In this document: one piece after another, positions 46,795 through 54,669 of the stretch | Layout: each line of letters starts with the position of its first letter | Numbering within the stretch: position 1 is the first letter of the stretch | The notes under the pieces: model-generated | What the model was told of the DNA's origin: nothing | Seen by the model: the letters and a program-made list of their open reading frames with translations, nothing else | Database searches by the model: none | Assembly: GCF_000971135.1 (NCBI RefSeq) | Contig: NZ_BBLW01000009.1 | Location: forward strand, 62,001-126,000 | Reading direction: 5' to 3' | Length of the DNA stretch: 64,000 bases | From: Demequina phytophila | GTDB taxonomy: Bacteria; Actinomycetota; Actinomycetes; Actinomycetales; Demequinaceae | Translations under genes and position numbers: made by a program

Positions 46795-47210
46795 TACGTG
46801 ACCGCCCCCGTGTACTTCTCGCCGGGCCCGTCTCCGGGCCGGTCCGGGATGGCCGAGGCCTCCCGGAACGCCAACTGTACGCTCCGCAACCCGTCCCGCA
46901 GGACGCGCGCGTGAGTGTCGCCGAGATCGGGCGCGGCCGCCGTGACCAGGCCGGCGAGCGCGTTGATGATGGTCCGCGCCTCGTCCAGGTCCGTGAGCTC
47001 GTCGCCCTCCTCCGCGAGGCCGCACCGAAGCGCGGCCGCACTCAGGAGGTGAACGCTTACGGTCGTGATAAGTTCCACGGCGCCCACCTCGGCGATGTCG
47101 CGGGCGGCCTGGCCGGCCCCCGCATCGTCCCCTGCGAAGGCGCCCCCCGCGGGGGTGTTGGCGGCGTCTTCAGGCGCGCCGGGACCTGTTGCCTGGTCAT
47201 CACTGCTCAT
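46794..47210 (-). CDS. DUF1844 domain protein
   Basis: The protein has 138 residues. A disordered Ala/Gly/Asp-rich start (1-40) precedes the DUF1844 helical domain (about 40-115: VELITTVSVHLLSAAAL ... ARTIINALAGLV). DUF1844 genes commonly sit next to infC in actinobacteria, as here, divergently. Function is unknown. The TAG stop overlaps the GTG start of the next gene by one base. One GGGACGATGC decamer lies in the disordered N-terminus (47122-47131). Confidence 0.88.
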   Translation of the reverse strand: MSSDDQATGPGAPEDAANTPAGGAFAGDDAGAGQAARDIAEVGAVELITTVSVHLLSAAALRCGLAEEGDELTDLDEARTIINALAGLVTAAAPDLGDTHARVLRDGLRSVQLAFREASAIPDRPGDGPGEKYTGAVT

Positions 47211-47439
47211 AGTTGCTATTCTTGTCCATCGACCGGTTGCGGCAGGTGCTGCAACACGCAAGTGGAGTCCACCTCCCACCCTAGGACCGCGAGGACCAGG
47301 GTCTAGGTTCCGGCGGCTGCCGCGAGGCAAGCCGTGCGTTTCCGCGGTGGCCTCTGCTCGTGTTCGGGCAGGGGCCTTTTCCCGTTTCTGGGGTGGGTGC
47401 CGGCCAGGAGGTCGCACAGAGCAACGGTAAGGAGCCGCT
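47211..47439 (+). promoter_or_regulatory. infC promoter and long 5' leader
   Basis: This is the divergent spacer. TAGGTT at 47304-47309 is the best -10 candidate, giving a leader of roughly 120 bases before infC. The leader contains a strong terminator hairpin (listed separately) and ends in GGAG five bases before the AUC start. This layout suggests attenuation control of the infC-rpmI-rplT operon, as is common for this operon in bacteria. Confidence 0.6.
47349..47380 (+). terminator. Intrinsic terminator/attenuator in infC leader
   Basis: GGCCTCTGCTCG (47349-47360) pairs along all 12 positions (two G-U) with 47365-47376 around a TGTT loop, and is followed directly by TTTT (47377-47380). It lies 60 bases before infC with no gene end upstream on this strand, so it is best read as a regulated attenuator. 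Confidence 0.8.
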
Positions 47440-48078
47440 ATCAACGAGCCGCGCATCAACGAGCGCATCCGAGTCCCCGAGGTCCGCCTGGTCGGCCCGA
47501 AGGGTGAGCAGGTCGGCATCGTCCGCATCGAGGATGCCCTCCGTCTGGCGCAGGACGCCGAGCTCGACCTGGTCGAGGTGGCGCCCAACTCGCGTCCTCC
47601 CGTCGTCAAGCTCATGGACTACGGCAAGTTCAAGTACGAGGCTGCGGTCAAGGCGCGTGAGGCACGTCGCAACCAGGCGAACACCGAGATCAAGGAGATG
47701 CGGTTCCGCCTGAAGATCGACGAGCACGACTACGAGACCAAGAAGGGTCACGTGGTCCGGTTCCTCAAGGGTGGCGACAAGGTCAAGATCACGATCATGT
47801 TCCGTGGTCGCGAGCAGTCCCGCCCCGAGATGGGCCGCCGCCTGCTGATGAAGCTCGCGGAGGAGGTCCAGGAGTTCGCCGTCGTCGAGAACGCGCCGAA
47901 CCAGGAGGGCCGCAACATGTCGCTGGTCCTGGGTCCGCTGAAGAAGAAGGCGGAGGCCAAGGAGGAGCAGCGCAAGGTGCGCGAGGAGCGCAAGGCCGCG
48001 GAGGCGGCGGCGCGCGAGGAGCGCAAGGCACCCCACCAGGATGCCGAGCCGGTCGCCGAGGAGTCGGCAGCCGAGTAG
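47440..48078 (+). CDS. infC: Translation initiation factor IF-3, AUC start
   Basis: The protein has 212 residues from an ATC codon. The frame is closed upstream by TAA at 47428, and the only codons before the conserved [11 protein letters not shown] are GGA-GCC-GCT-ATC-AAC-GAG. The GGAG at 47431 is ideally spaced from ATC. IF-3 genes are known to use rare starts such as AUU, which IF-3 itself discriminates against, giving autoregulation. Both IF-3 domains are present: N-terminal [15 protein letters not shown] near 48-62, C-terminal [10 protein letters not shown] onward. The Lys/Glu-rich tail is long. A GTG at 47578 would delete the N-terminal domain. Confidence 0.95.
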   Translation: MNEPRINERIRVPEVRLVGPKGEQVGIVRIEDALRLAQDAELDLVEVAPNSRPPVVKLMDYGKFKYEAAVKAREARRNQANTEIKEMRFRLKIDEHDYETKKGHVVRFLKGGDKVKITIMFRGREQSRPEMGRRLLMKLAEEVQEFAVVENAPNQEGRNMSLVLGPLKKKAEAKEEQRKVREERKAAEAAAREERKAPHQDAEPVAEESAAE

Positions 48079-48172
48079 TCGTCGCAGGACGCACACAGTC
48101 TTCGGGCGCCCGCCGCCCGTGAAACGTGCTGGGCTCCACCGGGCCCAGCCAGACCTAGAAGGAGAGGCAGCA

Positions 48173-48367
48173 ATGCCCAAGAACAAGACCCACTCGGGTG
48201 CCAAGAAGCGCTTCAAGCTCACCGGCACCGGCAAGGTGAAGCACGCCTCGGCGATGAACGTCCACAAGTTCGAGGAGAAGCACTCGTCGCGCAAGCGCCG
48301 CGTGGCCCAGGACCAGATCCTGTCCGACGCCGACTCGAAGAAGATCAAGAAGCTGCTGGGCAAGTAA
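48173..48367 (+). CDS. rpmI: 50S ribosomal protein L35
   Basis: The 64-residue protein is highly basic, beginning [20 protein letters not shown], the L35 signature. It is the second gene of the infC-rpmI-rplT operon, with an AGAAGGAGAGG ribosome site. Confidence 0.98.
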   Translation: MPKNKTHSGAKKRFKLTGTGKVKHASAMNVHKFEEKHSSRKRRVAQDQILSDADSKKIKKLLGK

Positions 48368-48404
48368 GCCCCGCCCCCACACACGTACCTTTAGGAGAAC
48401 TGAA

Positions 48405-48785
48405 ATGGCACGCGTCAAGCGGGCGGTCAACGCCCAGAAGAAGCGCCGGACCACCCTCGAGCGCGCCGCTGGTTACCGCGGCCAGCGTTCGCGCCTCTAC
48501 CGGAAGGCGAAGGAGCAGGTCACCCACTCCCTCGTCTACTCGTACAACGACCGCCGCAAGCGCAAGGGCGACTTCCGCAAGCTCTGGATCCAGCGCATCA
48601 ACGCTGCGGCCCGTGCGAACGGCATCACCTACAACCGCTTCATCCAGGGCCTCAAGGCCGCTGGCATCGAGGTGGACCGCCGCATGCTCGCCGAGCTCGC
48701 GGTGAACGACGAGGCCGCCTTCGCGACCCTCGTCGAGACCGCGAAGAAGGCCCTTCCGGCCGACGTCAACGCGCCCGCCGCGTAA
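48405..48785 (+). CDS. rplT: 50S ribosomal protein L20
   Basis: The protein has 126 residues, with the L20 order: basic N-terminal extension ([14 protein letters not shown]), [15 protein letters not shown] near 27, and [20 protein letters not shown] near 73. L20 nucleates 50S assembly and in other bacteria represses its own operon by binding the leader. Ribosome site is TTAGGAGAA. Confidence 0.98.
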   Translation: MARVKRAVNAQKKRRTTLERAAGYRGQRSRLYRKAKEQVTHSLVYSYNDRRKRKGDFRKLWIQRINAAARANGITYNRFIQGLKAAGIEVDRRMLAELAVNDEAAFATLVETAKKALPADVNAPAA

Positions 48786-48812
48786 GACGCCTTCCCTTCA
48801 GGGAGATCTCGC

Positions 48813-49664
48813 ATGACGGAACGCCCCGCCGGGCCTGCTGACCTCACCGTGACGCTTTCGAATCCGAAGGCCGAACGGGTCAAGAGAGTCGCGGCCCTGG
48901 CGGGGCGTTCTGCGCGTTCCCGGGCCGGCGCGATCCTCGTCGAGGGTCCGCAGGCGGTGCGCGAGGCGGTCCGCTTCGCCGCGCCACGGGTCCGGGACGT
49001 CTACCTGTCGCCCGACGCGTCGCTGCGTTACCCCGAGATCGGGGCCGAGGCGCTCGCCGCCGGGCTGTACGTCCACCTGGGCACCGACGCGGTTCTCGAG
49101 GCGATGAGCGCGGACGCGCAGGGCGTGGTCGCCGTGCTCGACTCCACGGGCACGTCGCTCGACGACGTGGTGGCCGCCGCGCCGCGCCTGGTCGCGGTGC
49201 TGTCGAACGTGCGCGACCCGGGCAACGCGGGCACGGTGATCCGTGTCGCCGATGCCGCGGGTGCCGACGCGGTGGTGCTCGCCGGCGAGTCCGTGGACCC
49301 CGGCAACCCCAAGGTGATCCGCTCCACCGCGGGCTCGCTGTTCCACCTGCCGGTGGCGCGCGCCCCGCTCACGGAGGCCGTCGAGGCGCTCCGCGCCGCC
49401 GGCCTCACGGTGCTCGCCGCGGACGGCTCGGGCGAAGACCTGCTGGGCGACCCCGCCGCGGGTGCCGGCGCGGGGGGCGACGAGTCGCTCGCCGGACCTA
49501 CCGCGTGGGTCTTCGGCAACGAGGCCTGGGGCCTGCGTCCGGAGGAGCTCGAGCTCATGGACGCCGTGGTGCGCATCCCCATCTACGGCCACGCCGAGAG
49601 CCTCAACCTCGGCACCGCCGCCGCGGTGTGCCTCTACGCCTCGGCCGCCGCGCAGCGCGGCTGA
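48813..49664 (+). CDS. TrmH/SpoU family RNA 2'-O-methyltransferase
   Basis: The protein has 283 residues. An N-terminal substrate-binding domain (about 12-95) is followed by the SPOUT knot. The three SpoU motifs are visible: NVRDPGNAGTVIRVAD near 131, FGNEAWGL near 232, and IPIYGHAESLNLGTAAAV near 255. It should methylate a ribose of rRNA or tRNA using SAM. It follows rplT by 27 bases with its own start and is a common neighbour of rplT in actinobacteria. The exact target is not determinable. Confidence 0.93.
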   Translation: MTERPAGPADLTVTLSNPKAERVKRVAALAGRSARSRAGAILVEGPQAVREAVRFAAPRVRDVYLSPDASLRYPEIGAEALAAGLYVHLGTDAVLEAMSADAQGVVAVLDSTGTSLDDVVAAAPRLVAVLSNVRDPGNAGTVIRVADAAGADAVVLAGESVDPGNPKVIRSTAGSLFHLPVARAPLTEAVEALRAAGLTVLAADGSGEDLLGDPAAGAGAGGDESLAGPTAWVFGNEAWGLRPEELELMDAVVRIPIYGHAESLNLGTAAAVCLYASAAAQRG

Positions 49665-49759
49665 TCCCGCGCCGTGCGCCGGTAATCTCGCGCCGCCCTG
49701 TGACGAAGACCACCCGGGGATTCGGCTGAAACGCCCAGGTGAGAACCGACAATAGGTAC

Positions 49760-51466
49760 ATGAGGTTCGGGGTGATCAGGAGTCGCGTGGCGCGGTCGCG
49801 CGGCATGGTCGTCGCCGTCGCCATCGTGGTCCTCACCCTGGTCGCCCTCATGGTGACCTCGATCCTCAACGCCGTGGTCGCGGACCGCACCCTCGACGCC
49901 GCCAGCGCGGACACGTACGCCTACGTGGGCGACCTCATGTCGGAACGCGTCGCGACGTTCGCGGGCGCGGCCTCGGACGTGGTGGAGGGCACCGCCTCCG
50001 AGCTTGAGCGTCACGGCGGCGCGATGGATCAGGACGACCTGCTGCGGGCCCTCGCCGACCGTCTCGAGCGCGAACCCGCGGTCGGCTCGATCTTCGTCGC
50101 GAGTCCCGATGGACGGCTCACGGCGGTGGCCGGCATCGAGGGGACCGGCCTCGCGGCCTCGGATGACGACGACGCGGCGTACACCCGGCTCGCCGTCTCG
50201 CCCGTCCTGGAGGGCGGCGCGACCGTCGTCACCACCCGCTACAGCGAGGACCTCGTCGAGCTCGACTCGACCGAGGCCTCCATCGACTACTCGGTGACGT
50301 CCCGCGCCTGGTACCAGGACGCGCTCGCGCACGATGGCGTGACGTGGACGGAGCCGTACATCTCCGCGCGCAACGGCGAGATCGTCGTCTCTCCGGTGAC
50401 CGCGGTCGCCGTCGACGGCGAGACCGCCGCCGTGGTGGGCGCGGACCTGGACCTCGACCTGCTGGGTGCGCTGCTCGAGGACATCCCGCTCGGCTCGGAC
50501 GCGCGCGCGTTCATCCTCACCGGCGACGGCCGCGTGGTCGCCGCCCCGGCGGGCGCCCGCGAGGAGCTCCGCCGCATCCTCGGCGCCACCGACACGCCGC
50601 CGAGCGCCGCCGACTTCGACCTCCCGACAGTCGCGCCCACGGCCCTGGACCAGGCGGGCGAGGCCATCCGCGAGCGCGGCGACACCGTCAGCCTCGAGCG
50701 CGAGATGGATGCCGAGACGGGCCTCGACTGGGTCCTCCACCTCGAGGCGAGCGCGAAGGACCTCACCCCCTCGCTCAACGACTTCCAGCGCACCGCGGTG
50801 TGGGTGACCTCGCTGTCGATCCTCATGGTGATCGTCGCCGCGGTGGTCGCGCTGCAGCTGTGGCGCCCCATCCGGACCATGCGCGTGCGCGCCGCCACGG
50901 ACGCGCTCACCGGACTGGCCAACCGTTACGAGTACACGCGTCGCCTCCGCGCGATCCTGCGCTCCGCCGAGCAGACGAGCGACACCATCCTCCTCATCGC
51001 GCTCGACCTGGACGACTTCAAGCAGGTCAACGACGACTATGGGCACGACGCGGGAGACGTGGTGCTGGCCGCGGTCGGCGACACGCTCCGCGGGTCGGTG
51101 CGTCAGCGCGATGTGGCCGCGCGCGTGGGCGGCGACGAGTTCGTGGTCGTGATGCGCGTGGGCGACCGGGCCTCCGCCGTCGAGCTCGCGCGGCGCATCC
51201 GCGACGACGTCGCCCTCGCGATCCTCGAGTCCTTCCACGGCGCCTCCGGCGTGGGCGCGACCGCGGGCTTCGCCACCACCGCGACCACCGGCTACGACGC
51301 GCACACGCTCCAGACCGCCGCCGACGACGCCCTCGTCGCGGGCAAACGCGTCCGCAAGGGCCGCACATATGCCTTCGGCCACGCGGCGGGCACGGCGGGC
51401 GGCGGCGCACCCAGGGACGATGCGGGGGAGACCTCGCGCCCGGCTGATAGTCTCCCCGGGAACTGA
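49760..51466 (+). CDS. Membrane diguanylate cyclase with extracytoplasmic sensor
   Basis: The protein has 568 residues from the ATG (a GTG at 49739 would add 7). Membrane helices lie at about 15-38 and 345-368. Between them is a sensor region of about 300 residues resembling a double-Cache domain (SRAWYQDAL ... ISARNGEIVVSPV). The GGDEF domain is intact (GGDEF at 457-461), and an RQRD inhibitory site lies at 448-451, five residues upstream. It makes cyclic di-GMP in response to an outside ligand. The C-terminal tail is disordered and contains a GGGACGATGC decamer. Confidence 0.9.
   Translation: MRFGVIRSRVARSRGMVVAVAIVVLTLVALMVTSILNAVVADRTLDAASADTYAYVGDLMSERVATFAGAASDVVEGTASELERHGGAMDQDDLLRALADRLEREPAVGSIFVASPDGRLTAVAGIEGTGLAASDDDDAAYTRLAVSPVLEGGATVVTTRYSEDLVELDSTEASIDYSVTSRAWYQDALAHDGVTWTEPYISARNGEIVVSPVTAVAVDGETAAVVGADLDLDLLGALLEDIPLGSDARAFILTGDGRVVAAPAGAREELRRILGATDTPPSAADFDLPTVAPTALDQAGEAIRERGDTVSLEREMDAETGLDWVLHLEASAKDLTPSLNDFQRTAVWVTSLSILMVIVAAVVALQLWRPIRTMRVRAATDALTGLANRYEYTRRLRAILRSAEQTSDTILLIALDLDDFKQVNDDYGHDAGDVVLAAVGDTLRGSVRQRDVAARVGGDEFVVVMRVGDRASAVELARRIRDDVALAILESFHGASGVGATAGFATTATTGYDAHTLQTAADDALVAGKRVRKGRTYAFGHAAGTAGGGAPRDDAGETSRPADSLPGN
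51448..51453 (+). promoter_or_regulatory. -10 box for the small membrane protein
   Basis: TAGTCT fits TANNNT and overlaps the end of the first cyclase gene, 22 bases before the next ATG with its GAGGAGG ribosome site. Confidence 0.4.
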
Positions 51467-51475
51467 GGAGGCCCC

Positions 51476-51931
51476 ATGGACAACACACGCCGGCTCGACA
51501 TCCCCGACGCGCGGGGAAAGGTCGAGGTCGACGGGGTCCTCGGGCTGCTCTACAAGATCCGCATCGACGGTGACGTCATCAAGCGTCGCAAGGGCGCGTG
51601 GGACATCCCGCTCCGCAAGGGCGGCGTCGCCAAGCTCACCTCGAACGGGCTGCTCCCCGGCTTCCAGACGCTGCGCCTCGACGGCACGCCCATCCTCAAG
51701 ATGGGCGCCCACGTCGAGCCGGCGGTCAAGGTCGCGATGTTCGCCCCGCTCCTGCTGATCCTGTGGAGCTTCATCGGCGCGATCCTCGCGGTCATCATGT
51801 TCTTCACCAACATCTTCCTGGTGAAGAACCCGCAGATGCCCCGGGCGCTGCGGCTCGGGCTGCCGATCGTCAACACGGCGGTCATGGCGATGGTGCTCAC
51901 GGTCCTGCAGGTCCCGAGCCCGATCTTCTAG
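51476..51931 (+). CDS. Small membrane protein of unknown function
   Basis: The protein has 151 residues. A soluble, beta-rich N-terminal region (about 1-78, with YKIRIDGDVIKRRKGAWDIP) precedes two membrane helices at about 83-108 and 125-145. No family is recognised. It lies between two GGDEF genes, 9 bases after the first and 6 before the second, so the three are probably co-expressed, but nothing in its sequence shows a link to cyclic di-GMP. Confidence 0.85.
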   Translation: MDNTRRLDIPDARGKVEVDGVLGLLYKIRIDGDVIKRRKGAWDIPLRKGGVAKLTSNGLLPGFQTLRLDGTPILKMGAHVEPAVKVAMFAPLLLILWSFIGAILAVIMFFTNIFLVKNPQMPRALRLGLPIVNTAVMAMVLTVLQVPSPIF

Positions 51932-51937
51932 CCGGCG

Positions 51938-53365
51938 ATGTCCCGCCGCCTCGCCGTCCGCAGCCCGTCCGACCCGCTGCCGTGGGCGTTCGGGGCGGTG
52001 ATCGTCGGCCTTGTGGTGATCGGCCTCACCACCCTCGGCGTCCGCGCGAGCGTGAGCGCGGACGCGGAGAACGCGGCGATCCAGGGCGCGACCCTGGTGG
52101 GCGACGCCACGGCCGTGCAGCTCGAGGGCGCGACGCGTCCCGCGGAGGCGGCCGCGCGCGGTGTGGCGGCGTCCGTCGCCGCGGACCCCAGCATCGTCCA
52201 GGACTCCGAGCGCGTGCTCGACGAGCTCGGCCCCCTCATGGACGGCCAGGCCGCGATCGCCGCGATCACCGTGATCGGGGAGGACGGCACGGTCGTGGAG
52301 CTCGACCGTCGCAGCCCCGGCATCGTCCGCACTCCCGCCGCCCCCGAGGCCACGTGGATCGAGGAGGCACGCCGGTCCGGCACCGTCGTGTGGAGCGATC
52401 CGGAGCGCGCGCGCGAGGTGGGTCGCACGGTGGTCCACGCGGCGCTCGCGGCCCGCGACGGCGATGGCGAGCCCGTCGCGGTGGTGGCCGTGCGCCTCGA
52501 CGCCGGCATGTTCACGGGCGCGCTCAGCGGGTCGCCCGCGATGACCTACGGCGACGCATCCGTGATCGGCTCCAACGGCGTCACCCTGGCGGGCGACCCC
52601 GCCCTCACGTTGCCGGACGATGCGGTGACCGAGCGGGCGTCGGCAGGCATCGTCGCGCTGGGGAACCCCGTGACGTACGCACGCGCCGTGAGCGACAGCC
52701 TGCCGTGGACGCTCACGGTCGCGGTCGACGCGGACGCCGCCCTGCCCGCCGTCGCGTCCGTGGAACACACGATGGTGCTCTACACGGTCGTCATCGTGGT
52801 GGTGACGCTCATCATGAGCCTGGTGCTGTGGGCGCTGCGGCGCCCCGCCGGCGAGGTCTCCGTGCGCGCCCGCACCGACCCCCTCACGGGCCTGTCCAAC
52901 CGCCACCACTTCGAGGTGCGCGGCAACGACGTCCTCCAGGCGGCGCGCCGCCGCGACGGCCAGGTGGTGGTCGCGGTGTTCGACCTCGACAACTTCAAGG
53001 CGGTCAACGACGGCGCGGGCCACGAGGCGGGGGACGATGCGCTGCGCGCCGTCGCCGACGGCCTCGCCAGGGCGTCGGGTCCCCGGGACGTCGTGGGGCG
53101 CCTGGGCGGCGACGAGTTCGCCGCGGTCCTGTGGCTCAGCGCCGACGAGGACCCCGGACACGCGGTCGAACGGCTGCGCACCAGCGCCCACATGACGCTC
53201 GAGCGCGCGGTGGGGGAGCGCTTCGAGGTGGGGGTGAGCGCCGGCTGGGCGGACACCGCGAACGGCGAGTACCGCCTGCCTGTCCTGGTGCGCGCCGCCG
53301 ACGAGGCGATGGTGGGCGGCCGCCGCAGCGGCAAGGGCGTGTCCTACGAGGCGACGCGGCGCTGA
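51938..53365 (+). CDS. Membrane diguanylate cyclase without canonical I-site
   Basis: The protein has 475 residues. Helices lie near 15-37 and 276-300, with an extracytoplasmic sensor of about 240 residues between. The GGDEF domain is intact (GGDEF at 390-394; FDLDNFKAVND upstream). The position of the inhibitory site reads GPRD (381-384), lacking the first Arg of RxxD, so product inhibition may be lost. It is paralogous in layout to the upstream cyclase. One GGGACGATGC decamer lies in the catalytic domain and several near matches in the sensor region. Confidence 0.9.
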   Translation: MSRRLAVRSPSDPLPWAFGAVIVGLVVIGLTTLGVRASVSADAENAAIQGATLVGDATAVQLEGATRPAEAAARGVAASVAADPSIVQDSERVLDELGPLMDGQAAIAAITVIGEDGTVVELDRRSPGIVRTPAAPEATWIEEARRSGTVVWSDPERAREVGRTVVHAALAARDGDGEPVAVVAVRLDAGMFTGALSGSPAMTYGDASVIGSNGVTLAGDPALTLPDDAVTERASAGIVALGNPVTYARAVSDSLPWTLTVAVDADAALPAVASVEHTMVLYTVVIVVVTLIMSLVLWALRRPAGEVSVRARTDPLTGLSNRHHFEVRGNDVLQAARRRDGQVVVAVFDLDNFKAVNDGAGHEAGDDALRAVADGLARASGPRDVVGRLGGDEFAAVLWLSADEDPGHAVERLRTSAHMTLERAVGERFEVGVSAGWADTANGEYRLPVLVRAADEAMVGGRRSGKGVSYEATRR

Positions 53366-53369
53366 GGTG

Positions 53370-53390
53370 GGCCGGGCGGCCTACCCGGCC
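53370..53390 (+). terminator. Hairpin after the second cyclase gene
   Basis: GGCCGGG (53370-53376) pairs perfectly with CCCGGCC (53384-53390). It lacks a T-run, so termination is only possible. Confidence 0.4.
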
Positions 53391-53405
53391 GCGGCATCGT
53401 CCTGC

Positions 53406-53411
53406 TACGGT
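53406..53411 (+). promoter_or_regulatory. -10 box for pheST leader transcript
   Basis: TACGGT ends 6 bases before the leader-peptide ATG, the leaderless spacing used elsewhere in the window. A 9-base match to the GGGACGATGC repeat (reverse) lies immediately upstream at 53394-53402. Confidence 0.5.
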
Positions 53412-53417
53412 GGCCGC

Positions 53418-53474
53418 ATGACCACGAGCCAGGCCCGCATCATGCGCCGCGCCGCCGTGCGTCTGTTTCTCTAG
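53418..53474 (+). CDS. Putative pheST leader peptide (18 aa)
   Basis: The short ORF MTTSQARIMRRAAVRLFL ends at a TAG that overlaps the 5' arm of a strong hairpin. Its last three codons before the stop are Leu-Phe-Leu. It begins 6 bases after a -10 box, so it would be the first thing translated on the pheST message. A translated leader ending at a hairpin before a phenylalanyl-tRNA synthetase operon is the classic attenuation layout, but a single Phe codon is fewer than usual. The call is from arrangement only. Confidence 0.55.
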   Translation: MTTSQARIMRRAAVRLFL

Positions 53475-53497
53475 GCCCGGGGAGAACCCCCGGGCCT
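53473..53497 (+). terminator. Attenuator-like hairpin upstream of pheS
   Basis: AGGCCCGGGG (53473-53482) pairs perfectly with CCCCGGGCCT (53488-53497), with a 5-base loop. A second AGGCCCG inside the leader ORF (53431-53437) could pair with the same 3' arm, giving mutually exclusive structures. No T-run follows. Confidence 0.6.
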
Positions 53498-53538
53498 GAA
53501 CGCATGCCGCGCGCCCGCATCGTCCCGCGCGCGCCCGC

Positions 53539-53544
53539 TAGACT
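53539..53544 (+). promoter_or_regulatory. Second -10 box, close to pheS
   Basis: TAGACT lies 36 bases before the pheS ATG, after the hairpin. Transcripts from here would bypass the leader and hairpin. A GGGACGATGC decamer (reverse) is 12 bases upstream at 53517-53526. Confidence 0.45.
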
Positions 53545-53580
53545 TCCCCCGGTTGTTTTCGAGGCTGTGAAGGGCCACCC

Positions 53581-54669
53581 ATGACTGAACTCTCCCCGCT
53601 CGACGCCGCCGGCGTCGACGCCGCGGTCGCCGAGGCGCTGGCCGCCTTCGCCGCAGCATCCTCCCTGGACGAGCTGAAGGAGGCCCGCCTCGCTCACACC
53701 GGCGACAAGGCCGCGCTGACGCTCGCCAACCGGCAGATCGGCGGGCTCGAGCCCGCGGAGAAGGCCGCCGCCGGCAAGGCGATGGGCGCCGCCCGCGCCG
53801 CGATGGGCCGCGCGCTCGCCGCGCGCACCGAGGAGCTCGAGGCGGAGCGCGACGCGCGCGTGCTGGTCGAGGAGGCCGTGGACGTCACGCTGCCCGTCTC
53901 GCGCCAGGCGCCGGGCGCCCGCCACCCGCTGGAGACCATGCAGGAGCGCATGTGCGACGTGTTCGTCTCCATGGGCTGGGAGGTCGCCGAGGGGCCGGAG
54001 ATGGAGGCGGAGTGGTTCAACTTCGACGCCCTCAACTTCGACCCGGACCACCCGGCGCGCGAGATGCAGGACACGTTCTTCATCGACCCGCCTAGCTCGG
54101 GGCTGCTCATGCGCACCCACACCTCGCCGGTGCAGGTGCGTGCCGCGCTGGAGCGCCGCGACGCCCTGGAGAACGAGGGCCGCGGCATCTACGTCGTGTG
54201 CCCGGGCAAGACGTTCCGCACCGACGAGCTCGATGCGACGCACACCCCGGTGTTCCACCAGATCGAGGGCCTCGCGATCGATCGCGGTTTGACGATGGCG
54301 CACCTCAAGGGCACGCTCGACCACTTCGCGAAGTCGCTGTTCGGGCCGGACGCGGTGACGCGCCTGCGGCCGTCGTTCTTCCCGTTCACGGAGCCGAGCG
54401 CGGAGATGGACCTGCGCTGCTTCGTGTGCGGCGGCGAGGACCCCTCCTGCCGCACGTGCCGCGGCACCGGCTGGATCGAGTGGGGCGGCTGCGGCATGAC
54501 CCACCCGAACGTCCTGGTGGCGGCGGGGATCGACCCCGAGAAGTACACCGCGTTCGCCTTCGGCATGGGGATCGAGCGCACCCTGATGTTCCGCCACAAC
54601 GTCACCGACATGCGCGACATGGTCGAGGGCGATGTGCGCTTCTCTCAGCAGTTCGGGATGGAGATCTGA
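53581..54669 (+). CDS. pheS: Phenylalanyl-tRNA synthetase alpha subunit
   Basis: The protein has 362 residues: an N-terminal coiled coil (about 1-100), then the class II catalytic domain. HPLETMQERMCDVFVSMGW near 119 begins it, with motif 2 region GKTFRTDELDATHTPVFHQ near 210 and motif 3 GMGIERTLMFRH near 330. It forms the (alpha-beta)2 enzyme with PheT and charges tRNA-Phe. It overlaps pheT by one base. Confidence 0.97.
   Translation: MTELSPLDAAGVDAAVAEALAAFAAASSLDELKEARLAHTGDKAALTLANRQIGGLEPAEKAAAGKAMGAARAAMGRALAARTEELEAERDARVLVEEAVDVTLPVSRQAPGARHPLETMQERMCDVFVSMGWEVAEGPEMEAEWFNFDALNFDPDHPAREMQDTFFIDPPSSGLLMRTHTSPVQVRAALERRDALENEGRGIYVVCPGKTFRTDELDATHTPVFHQIEGLAIDRGLTMAHLKGTLDHFAKSLFGPDAVTRLRPSFFPFTEPSAEMDLRCFVCGGEDPSCRTCRGTGWIEWGGCGMTHPNVLVAAGIDPEKYTAFAFGMGIERTLMFRHNVTDMRDMVEGDVRFSQQFGMEI

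Noticed and set aside
47578-48078. infC starting at GTG 47578 (166 residues)
   Set aside because: It removes the conserved N-terminal domain, which is encoded in frame immediately upstream from the ATC at 47440 with a well-placed GGAG.
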